Origin: Prescottella subtropica
GTDB lineage: Bacteria; Actinomycetota; Actinomycetes; Mycobacteriales; Mycobacteriaceae
Reading direction: 5' to 3'
NCBI RefSeq assembly: GCF_005434945.1
Contig: NZ_SKCH01000027.1
Location: 1 to 49,334 of the forward strand
Length of the DNA stretch: 49,334 bases
Below, one piece after another: positions 42,967 through 49,334 of this stretch; position 1 is the first letter of the stretch; each line of letters begins with the position of its first letter. Below the pieces are notes generated by a model. That model had not been told where the DNA came from. It was given only the letters and a program-made list of their open reading frames with translations, and did not search any database. A program made the position numbers and the translations under genes.

Positions 42967-44505
42967 ATGCTGTCGTGGATTCACCTGATCGAATGGCGCG
43001 CGCGCCGCCATCCAGAACTCCTGGCACTCAGCGACGATCAAGGCCGCTGCCTGACATACGCAGAACTCAACGCCGCAGTGGAACAGTGTGCCGGCGGATG
43101 GTCCGAGGCAGGGATCGGACCCGACGATGTCGTTGCGATCGTCGCACGTAACCGCGTGGACTGGATCGTGCATCTCCTCGCACTCAACCGAGTAGGAGCA
43201 GTCCCCGCAGCGGTCAACTGGCGTCTCTCAGCTGACGAGGTAGGCATCCTGTTCGGCGAGCTGTCCCCGGCTGCTGTCGTGACCGACGACGAGGACCTGC
43301 CGTTGATCCGAGCGGCAGCTCCGAGCCTGCCGTGTGTCGTGATGCCCCGTGTCGGAATGCCCGACACTTTCGGCGGCCCGGCTCCAGCTCGGCCTATCGG
43401 CCGGCTGACCGGCGATGCTCCGTTCGTGTTGATGCATACGAGTGGCACAACCGGCGCCGTTCCCAAGCTCATCCCGTTGACGAACCAACGGCTGATTTCG
43501 TCGGCGACCTATCTCAAACTCGTCGTCCCCGGCGCCGACGAAGGCGCACGGCATCTGCGCGCGATGCCGCTCTTCCACCTCGCAGGCCTGGCCAACGTCA
43601 CCTACGGGTTGTTCATCGGCGCAACGATCTTCATTCAAGGCCGCTTCTCCGCAGCTACCTTCGTCGACACCGTCGCTGAACAACGGATCGAGTTCACCAA
43701 TCTCGTACCGTCAGCGATCTCGATGGTCGTCGACGAGATCCGAAGCCGAGACACGAAGCCGGACCTGTCCTCACTCGTCGAGATCGGTTACGGGGCATCA
43801 GCGATCTCGCCTGATCTCCTACGAGACGCGATGGACACTCTCGGGTGCCGCTTCCGACAGAACTACGGCTGCACCGAAACAGGGGGCTTCCCGGTGTCGA
43901 CACTCGACCCGGACGACCACACACCGGACTCGGCGCGATTGCGGTCGGCAGGCAAGCCGGCCCTGAACTGGGAAGTGCGGATCATCGGGCATGACTTCGC
44001 TGACGTGCCAGTCGGTGAACCCGGCGAGATCGTCGTGCGGGGAGCCGAACCGTTCGACGGATACTGGAACAACCCCGATGCCACCGCTGCAGCGTTGACC
44101 CCCGACGGATTCTGGCGCATCGGCGACGTCGGCCGCCTCGACGAGGACGGCTACCTCACCATCGTCGACCGAGCGAAAGACATGCTTGTCTCCGGCGGAG
44201 AGAACGTCTACCCGGCGGAAGTCGAATCGCTGTTGCACCAGCACCCGCAGATCAGTGAGGCCGCTGTGATCGGTGTGCCGCATACCCGCTGGGGTGAGAG
44301 TGTGCACGCGGTCATCGTCACACGTGAGGGGATGGACCTGCGATCCGACGCAGTCATCGCGTGGTGCCGCGAACGGTTGGCAGGCTTCAAGTGCCCCACG
44401 AGCGTCGAGTTCGTTGACGAGATCCCACGGAACGCCACGGGAAAGATCCTGAAGCGAGTGCTCCGCGAGAAGTTCTGGGTCGACGAGGAGAGGGCAGTCT
44501 CGTGA
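42967..44505 (+). CDS. acyl-CoA synthetase (AMP-forming), second copy
   Basis: A 512-residue adenylate-forming ligase, clearly related in length and layout to the one at 30379-31929. Motifs are LMHTSGTTGAVPKLIPLTNQ, NYGCTETGGFPVS, IGDVGRLDEDGYLTIVDRAK and the catalytic Lys in IPRNATGKILKRVLRE. Having two ligases under the same operator motif suggests that two carboxylic acids, or two halves of a substrate, are turned into CoA esters. It overlaps the next gene (GTGA). Confidence 0.88.
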   Translation: MLSWIHLIEWRARRHPELLALSDDQGRCLTYAELNAAVEQCAGGWSEAGIGPDDVVAIVARNRVDWIVHLLALNRVGAVPAAVNWRLSADEVGILFGELSPAAVVTDDEDLPLIRAAAPSLPCVVMPRVGMPDTFGGPAPARPIGRLTGDAPFVLMHTSGTTGAVPKLIPLTNQRLISSATYLKLVVPGADEGARHLRAMPLFHLAGLANVTYGLFIGATIFIQGRFSAATFVDTVAEQRIEFTNLVPSAISMVVDEIRSRDTKPDLSSLVEIGYGASAISPDLLRDAMDTLGCRFRQNYGCTETGGFPVSTLDPDDHTPDSARLRSAGKPALNWEVRIIGHDFADVPVGEPGEIVVRGAEPFDGYWNNPDATAAALTPDGFWRIGDVGRLDEDGYLTIVDRAKDMLVSGGENVYPAEVESLLHQHPQISEAAVIGVPHTRWGESVHAVIVTREGMDLRSDAVIAWCRERLAGFKCPTSVEFVDEIPRNATGKILKRVLREKFWVDEERAVS

Positions 44506-46079
44506 ACACCTCAGCCGTTCATCCGAGCGACGTGCCGAATATCGTGTTGATCATCGCCGACCAACTACGCGCCGACCACGTCGGATTCGGCGGCAACCGG
44601 GTTGTCCGTACCGAGAATATGGATTCCGTTGCAGCACAGGGGACACGCTTCGATCGCGCATACGTCGCGAACCCGATCTGCATGCCGAACCGTGCCAGCA
44701 TGCTCACCTCTCGGGTGCCGTCGTCGCACGGCACCCGCTACAACGGCATCGCGTTGGATCCCGATGCGAACACTTTCGTCAGGTCTCTACGGTCCGCCGG
44801 CTACCGGACGATGCTGGTCGGAAAGGCGCACTTCCAGAACATCGGCCACCAACCCGAGTTCGCGGCCCGGGCGACGGCGAGTGCTCCCGAGCGAGACGCG
44901 GTCGAGCGCGCATGGGCACCGGACTGGGATCGATGGGAGAACCTGGAACTCCACAAGCAACAGCGGGTGGAGATCCCCGAGGACTACTACGGTTTCGACC
45001 ATGTCGAGCTGGCGATCGATCATGCCGACTACTGCGGAGGCCATTACGAGCACTGGCTTCGTGAACAGGGCTTCGACCCTGACGCTCGGGGTAGCGACCA
45101 TGCAAGCGAGACGTCACCCGAATGGGGCCAGATCTACCGGCCTGCGATGCCGGCCGAGGTGTACCCGACCGCATGGGTGGGGAATCGGAGCGCCGATCTG
45201 ATCCGGTCGGCAGCAGAAAGCGGGCAACCCTTCTTCTTGCAGTGCTCGTTCCCGGACCCCCATCACCCGTTCACACCGCCGGACAAGTACTACGACATGT
45301 ACTCGCCGGCAGACGTAGAACTACCGGTGACCTTCGACGACCCCCACACGGCATCGATGCCGCATGTCCGATCGAAGATCAAACACAAAGGCAGCCAGCG
45401 AGGTGCCATGTCCCCGTTCGCGCCCACCGAAAAGCAGTACCGCGATGCCGCGGCCAAGGAATACGGCGCCATCACCTTCATCGACGACGCGGTCGGAACG
45501 GTCCTCGACGCACTGGCACAGGCCGGTGTCCGAGACAACACGATCATCGTCATCACCAGCGACCACGGCGACATGTTCGGCGACCACGGACTGATGCTCA
45601 AAGCGGGGTTGCACTACGAGGGTTGTGTCCGAGTACCGCTGGTGATCTCGACGCCAGGGGAGACGGGGGGAGCATCGGACGCACTGGTGTCCTCTCTCGA
45701 CATCGGGCCTACCTTGCTCGACCTCGCGGGAGTCGAGGGATACGCAGGTGTCCACGGCCACAGCCTCACCGGTGTGATGAACGATCCCACCGGTGCCGTC
45801 AGGGACCGTATCTACATCGAGGAAGATCAGATGTTCGAACTGCTTCCGGGTTGCGGTCCACTTCAGATGAGAACCCTTGTCGACGACAACGGACGGATCA
45901 CCGTCTACCGAGGAACCGACGACGGCGAGTTGTTCCTGTACACAGACGACCCCGGTGAACTGGTCAACCGTTGGCGCGATCCCACATACGCCGAGGTCAA
46001 GGCACGCTATCTCGCCCAACTCGTCGACGCCCAACTCGAGCACACCGACATGTCCCGTCGCCCCACTGCAATGGCATGA
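44502..46079 (+). CDS. sulfatase-superfamily hydrolase (sulfatase or phosphonate monoester hydrolase)
   Basis: A 525-residue alkaline-phosphatase-fold enzyme. Metal ligands Asp19-20 region (IADQLRADHVG), the formylglycine site CMPNR with Cys60 (CxPxR) in ICMPNRASMLTSR, FPDPHHPFTPPDKYYD, and the second metal site SDHGDMFGDHGLMLK (Asp354-His355) are present. Maturation would need a formylglycine-generating enzyme encoded elsewhere. No signal peptide is seen, so it acts in the cytoplasm, after uptake by the ABC importer. Sulfate esters and phosphonate or phosphodiester substrates are both possible for this family. Confidence 0.88.
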   Translation: MNTSAVHPSDVPNIVLIIADQLRADHVGFGGNRVVRTENMDSVAAQGTRFDRAYVANPICMPNRASMLTSRVPSSHGTRYNGIALDPDANTFVRSLRSAGYRTMLVGKAHFQNIGHQPEFAARATASAPERDAVERAWAPDWDRWENLELHKQQRVEIPEDYYGFDHVELAIDHADYCGGHYEHWLREQGFDPDARGSDHASETSPEWGQIYRPAMPAEVYPTAWVGNRSADLIRSAAESGQPFFLQCSFPDPHHPFTPPDKYYDMYSPADVELPVTFDDPHTASMPHVRSKIKHKGSQRGAMSPFAPTEKQYRDAAAKEYGAITFIDDAVGTVLDALAQAGVRDNTIIVITSDHGDMFGDHGLMLKAGLHYEGCVRVPLVISTPGETGGASDALVSSLDIGPTLLDLAGVEGYAGVHGHSLTGVMNDPTGAVRDRIYIEEDQMFELLPGCGPLQMRTLVDDNGRITVYRGTDDGELFLYTDDPGELVNRWRDPTYAEVKARYLAQLVDAQLEHTDMSRRPTAMA

Positions 46080-46089
46080 GAGGGAACAC

Positions 46090-46905
46090 ATGACCCACCG
46101 AGAAGATTCAACATTCGGCCCGCGCCGAGGCAACAGGGTCCGCCACCAACTCGACAACGGAGGAGTCGCGGTAGTGGCTGCCGGGCACTCCGGTCGCGCC
46201 GACACAGCAGACTTCGTCGGCCAACTCGGATTCGACGGGTTTTGGTACGAGGGTGAACATGGTCCCGCAACGTGGGATGCGATCGGCGACGTGAGCCGCG
46301 CATGCGAGATCTGGAACATGGCCATGATGTACCGGGTACGGACACTCGAGCCGTCACTGGTCGCGCGTGCGCTGACCCTGGGCGCACACGGAATCGTCGT
46401 TCCGCAGGTGCAGACCGCCGACCAGGCCTCGGAACTCGTCCGCGCAGCCAAATTCGCGCCGCTGGGAAGTCGTGGCGTCTCCCGCGGCCGCCGCTCGTAC
46501 GGTGCCCAAGATTTCTTCGACCGTGAGAACGAGAACACAGTGCTGGTGGTTCAACTCGAAGACCCGCTGGCGCTGTCCAACATCGACGAGATCACCTCGG
46601 TACCGGGGGTTGACGTCGTGTTCGTCGCGCCCAACGACCTTGCCCAGGCAATGGGACACCAGGGAAACCCCGGACATCCGGAGGTAGCCGGCGCAATCGA
46701 TCGTGCGCTGGAACAGATCGCAGACAACGGGGTCGCCGCAGGAACACTGTGCATGCCAGGGCGGGTCGATCATTTCGTCTCGCTGGGCGCGCGGTTCCTC
46801 TACACCTCGTACGACAACTGGCTCGTGGAGGGAGCCAAGAATTTCCATGCCGAACTCGATCGCGCCGTTGTCCCACGTGGATCTCGCGAGACGGCGCCTG
46901 CCTAG
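46090..46905 (+). CDS. HpcH/HpaI-family aldolase
   Basis: A 271-residue class II (metal-dependent) aldolase of the HpcH/HpaI family. Features are [20 protein letters not shown] (the family pattern of a conserved acidic residue and His after the third strand), [38 protein letters not shown] with the metal-binding Glu, and [20 protein letters not shown] with the metal-binding Asp. Such enzymes cleave 2-keto-4-hydroxy acids to pyruvate (or oxaloacetate) and an aldehyde. It starts ten bases after the sulfatase stop with GAGGGA upstream. Confidence 0.87.
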   Translation: MTHREDSTFGPRRGNRVRHQLDNGGVAVVAAGHSGRADTADFVGQLGFDGFWYEGEHGPATWDAIGDVSRACEIWNMAMMYRVRTLEPSLVARALTLGAHGIVVPQVQTADQASELVRAAKFAPLGSRGVSRGRRSYGAQDFFDRENENTVLVVQLEDPLALSNIDEITSVPGVDVVFVAPNDLAQAMGHQGNPGHPEVAGAIDRALEQIADNGVAAGTLCMPGRVDHFVSLGARFLYTSYDNWLVEGAKNFHAELDRAVVPRGSRETAPA

Positions 46906-48371
46906 TGAGCCCGCGGACGCTTGTCGAGAAGATCTGGGCGGACCACGTTGTCACAGCGGTCGATGATCAACCGCTGGACCTCTTGTACGTGGATCTGCAT
47001 CTTCTGCACGAGGTGACATCGCCACAAGCATTCGATGGGCTCCGTTCGCAACGCCGGACCGTGCGCCGCCCAGATCTGACTATCGCCACCGAGGACCACA
47101 ATGTCCCTACGTTCGGTACGGGCGACGTCGTCGAGGATCCAGCCAGCCGACGTCAGATGGAGACGCTTCGACGGAACTGCGCAGAGTTCGGGATCTCCAA
47201 CTATCCGATGGGGGATCCACGTCAGGGCATCGTTCATGTGATCGGGCCGGAGCAAGGACTCAGCCAACCGGGGATGACGATCGTGTGCGGTGACTCGCAC
47301 ACGTCTACCCACGGCGCGATGGGTGCTCTCGCCATGGGCATCGGCAGCAGCGAGGTCGAACACGTTCTGGCGACTCAGACGCTCGTACTGCCGCGTCCCC
47401 GAACACTGTCCGTCGAGGTGACAGGCGGACTCGGGGGCGGGTCCTCGGCGAAGGATCTGGCGCTGGCGGTCGTGCAGGCACTCGGTCCGAACGGTGCCGT
47501 CGGGCACGTGATCGAATACCGTGGAACGGCGGTCGAATCACTTTCGATCGAGGCACGAATGACCCTGTGCAACATGTCGATCGAGTCGGGTGCCCGTGCG
47601 GGGCTCGTCGCTCCGGACACCGTCACATTCGACTACCTGCATGGTCGGCCGTTCGCTCCCCGAGGTCGTGATTGGGACGAGGCCGTACGGTACTGGTCGA
47701 CTCTGAGAACCGATGACGGCGCAGTCTTCGATCAGTACCTCACCCTCGACGGCGCCGATGTGATGCCAACGGTGTCATGGGGCACGAACCCGAGCCAGGT
47801 CGTGCCGCTGTCTGGGCTCGTGCCGGATCCGGACTCCTGTTCCGATCCTCGGGAACGAGTGAGTGCTGCCGAGGCGCTGCGCTACATGGGACTGACCGCC
47901 GGCACTCCGATTCGTGATATCGCGGTGGACACCGTGTTCATCGGATCTTGCACGAACGGCCGCATCGAAGACCTGCGTGCAGCAACGGAGGTCCTTCGCG
48001 GACGGAAGATCGCAGACGGTGTGCGCGCGTTGGTCGTGCCCGGCTCGATGCAGGTTCGTCAGCAGGCCGAGAACGAAGGGCTCGACGACGTCTTCCGCCG
48101 CGCCGGATTCGAATGGCGGACCGCTGGATGCTCGATGTGTACCGGCATGAATCCAGACCGACTGGGGTCCGGGCAACGCAGCGCATCGACCACGAACCGG
48201 AACTTTCAGGGACGACAAGGGGATGGTGGACGAACGCACCTGGTCTCGCCCAGCGTCGCAGCAGCAACTGCCGTGGCCGGACGATTCGCCCTCCCCGGTG
48301 ATCTACTCGCGGACAGATGCGACACCCCTGTACCGGCAAGCAGCGACCACTCCATCCTGCGACGAGCATGA
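46905..48371 (+). CDS. LeuC-like hydro-lyase large subunit, without adjacent small subunit
   Basis: A 488-residue aconitase-superfamily protein resembling 3-isopropylmalate dehydratase large subunit. It has [19 protein letters not shown], the three cluster-binding Cys (Cys349 in [11 protein letters not shown], Cys409 and Cys412 in [12 protein letters not shown]) and [20 protein letters not shown]. The GTG start shares its G with the preceding TAG. It would isomerise or hydrate a malate- or citrate-like acid. LeuC needs a LeuD small subunit, but none follows: an ATG overlaps its stop (ATGA), yet that frame ends after about 32 codons and is unlike LeuD. A distant LeuD may be shared. Confidence 0.87.
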   Translation: MSPRTLVEKIWADHVVTAVDDQPLDLLYVDLHLLHEVTSPQAFDGLRSQRRTVRRPDLTIATEDHNVPTFGTGDVVEDPASRRQMETLRRNCAEFGISNYPMGDPRQGIVHVIGPEQGLSQPGMTIVCGDSHTSTHGAMGALAMGIGSSEVEHVLATQTLVLPRPRTLSVEVTGGLGGGSSAKDLALAVVQALGPNGAVGHVIEYRGTAVESLSIEARMTLCNMSIESGARAGLVAPDTVTFDYLHGRPFAPRGRDWDEAVRYWSTLRTDDGAVFDQYLTLDGADVMPTVSWGTNPSQVVPLSGLVPDPDSCSDPRERVSAAEALRYMGLTAGTPIRDIAVDTVFIGSCTNGRIEDLRAATEVLRGRKIADGVRALVVPGSMQVRQQAENEGLDDVFRRAGFEWRTAGCSMCTGMNPDRLGSGQRSASTTNRNFQGRQGDGGRTHLVSPSVAAATAVAGRFALPGDLLADRCDTPVPASSDHSILRRA

Positions 48372-48470
48372 CTGCCACCGGAGCGGACCCACGCCATGCG
48401 ATCGCCAGGGGCGTACACAGCGCATGGAGGACTTCACTGTGCGGGTACGCGTGTGCAATACGGTGAAGGA

Positions 48471-49082
48471 ATGACGACGGACACGACTTCCGGTGCGTGG
48501 CGTAACTACGGGGGTTCGACGTTGTCCGGACCGCTGTCGGCGGCGTTGGACCTGTTCGCGGAACGCGGATACGAAGGTACCTCGATCCGTGAGATCGCCA
48601 TCCACTCAGATTTGTCGGTCCCTGGCCTCTACCACCACTTCCCGTCGAAGCAAGCGATGTTGGTGGAGCTGACGCGGATGAGTATGGAGGAGTTGCTGGG
48701 GAGGAGTCGTGCGGCACTCGAGGAAGCAGGGCCGACGTCAAGAGAACAGTTCGACGCCGTCGTGGAATCCCTGTTGCGTTTCCACATGTGCCGTCGAAAG
48801 CAGGCGTTCGTCGCCTCGACCGAGATTCGGAGCATGGGGGAGCCGGCACGTACGAGCTACATCGGCATGCGGGACGAGCAGCAACGGATGCTGGACTCGA
48901 TCGTCCGAGAAGGTGTCCGCACCGGCGACTTTCATACGCTTTTCCCTGATGAAGCCAGTCGCGCAGTCATCACCATGTGTGTCGCCGTTGCAGGTTGGTA
49001 CAGGACTGATGGGTCCTTGACCCCGGATCATCTAGTAGACCGCTACCTCGTCATCGCTCGCGGAGCCGTCGGTGTCAACTGA
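48471..49082 (+). CDS. TetR-family regulator at the end of the catabolic operon
   Basis: A 203-residue repressor. The helix-turn-helix is YEGTSIREIAIHSDLSVPGL followed by YHHFPSKQAMLVELTRMSM. The C-terminus (DGSLTPDHLVDRYLVIARGA) resembles that of the TetR at 25090-25734, so both are of one subfamily. The start at 48471 is my choice; an ATG at 48396 in the same frame would add 25 residues unlike a TetR N-terminus. The distance of 99 bases from the previous gene contains no clear promoter. What it controls is not evident. Confidence 0.82.
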   Translation: MTTDTTSGAWRNYGGSTLSGPLSAALDLFAERGYEGTSIREIAIHSDLSVPGLYHHFPSKQAMLVELTRMSMEELLGRSRAALEEAGPTSREQFDAVVESLLRFHMCRRKQAFVASTEIRSMGEPARTSYIGMRDEQQRMLDSIVREGVRTGDFHTLFPDEASRAVITMCVAVAGWYRTDGSLTPDHLVDRYLVIARGAVGVN

Positions 49083-49160
49083 AGAGGACCTGGGCATGTA
49101 AGTCACTCCGCCCGGAATTCGAAGGACCGAACAGGCGCTGGAAGTCGGCTGTGAGCCCCG

Positions 49161-49186
49161 TGAGGTTCCCCCCGAACAGCGGACAC
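49161..49186 (+). repeat. possible left inverted repeat of an IS3-type element
   Basis: TGAGGTTCCCCCCGAACAGC and the following GGACACC begin with TG and have the length, composition and distance to orfA usual for IS3-family ends. The right end is outside the window, so the pairing cannot be checked. Confidence 0.35.
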
Positions 49187-49227
49187 CGAGATAGCGGGAT
49201 CGAAACCCCCGCTGGAAGGATGTCCGT

Positions 49228-49334
49228 ATGTCCCGCACCCGCCGGTCGTTCACGACCGAATACAAGGTCGAGGCCGCCCATCGTGTGATCGATTCGGGCC
49301 GCACGATCGCCGAGGTCGCCCGCGAGCTCGGATT
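49228..49334 (+). CDS. IS3-family transposase OrfA, N-terminal part (runs off the window)
   Basis: The first 35 codons (MSRTRRSFTTEYKVEAAHRV then IDSGRTIAEVARELG) match the start of the IS3/IS911-type OrfA helix-turn-helix protein (RRxFTxEFKxEAVxLVxxSGxSxxxVARELG). A GGAAGGA site lies at good distance from the ATG. The catalytic OrfB, usually made by a -1 frameshift, would follow outside the window. Confidence 0.8.
   Translation, partial: MSRTRRSFTTEYKVEAAHRVIDSGRTIAEVARELG

Noticed and set aside
48368-48470. A leuD gene after leuC (ATG at 48368, or ATG at 48424 reading MEDFTVRVRVCNTVKE)
   Set aside because: Both frames end within about 32 codons and lack LeuD motifs such as the DTD region; I treat this only as a hint of a lost gene.

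Overview
The window is high-GC actinobacterial DNA. I infer Rhodococcus or a close relative in the Mycobacteriales. The grounds are the linked treY/treZ and bioA-bioF-bioD genes (as in mycobacteria), a CYP125-type sterol P450, a DUF5685 protein, an arsenate reductase of the actinobacterial type, and many leaderless genes with TANNNT -10 boxes. No rRNA, tRNA or CRISPR array was seen. Both ends enter insertion sequences: an IS30-like transposase start at the left and an IS3-type orfA start at the right.

Region 1 (about 0.2-22.8 kb) looks like core chromosome with very GC-rich third codon positions. It holds a treZ homologue that has lost its catalytic residues, a SAM methyltransferase, an intact-looking treY, a GCS2-ligase/M20-amidohydrolase fusion, and a cobalamin riboswitch followed by btuF-btuC-btuD and a luciferase-like oxidoreductase. 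Then come a PucR-type regulator, a DUF5685 protein with a Cys-rich tail, an arsR-acr3-arsC operon, CYP125, a secreted TAP-type hydrolase, and the biotin genes bioA, bioF and bioD. A perfect palindrome overlaps the bioF promoter. The region ends in a small gene broken by frameshifts.

Region 2 (22.9-29.6 kb) is a beta-oxidation-like module. One leftward operon runs enoyl-CoA hydratase, thiolase, short-chain dehydrogenase, TetR, nitronate-monooxygenase-like protein, LCAD-type acyl-CoA dehydrogenase. A second enoyl-CoA hydratase is divergent. A TetR-type operator lies between the divergent genes.

Region 3 (29.6-49.1 kb) has visibly more A/T in third codon positions and looks like an acquired catabolic or salvage island. 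It contains a TetR gene, an acyl-CoA ligase and a VOC protein (leftward), then a four-gene operon (alpha/beta hydrolase, APH-type kinase, enolase paralogue with altered active site, D-2-hydroxyacid dehydrogenase). Next is a long operon: peptide-type ABC importer with a permease-ATPase fusion, second acyl-CoA ligase, sulfatase/phosphonate-ester-hydrolase-like enzyme, HpcH/HpaI-type aldolase, a LeuC-like hydro-lyase without a small subunit, and a TetR gene. Copies of one operator motif (AATCTGA / TCAGATT) lie in front of the TetR gene, the VOC gene, the hydrolase-kinase-enolase operon and the transporter operon, so they look like one regulon. The substrate is unknown. The gene set suggests import of an ester or conjugate, hydrolysis, phosphorylation of a hydroxy acid, an enolase-type dehydration, and later aldol cleavage and CoA activation.
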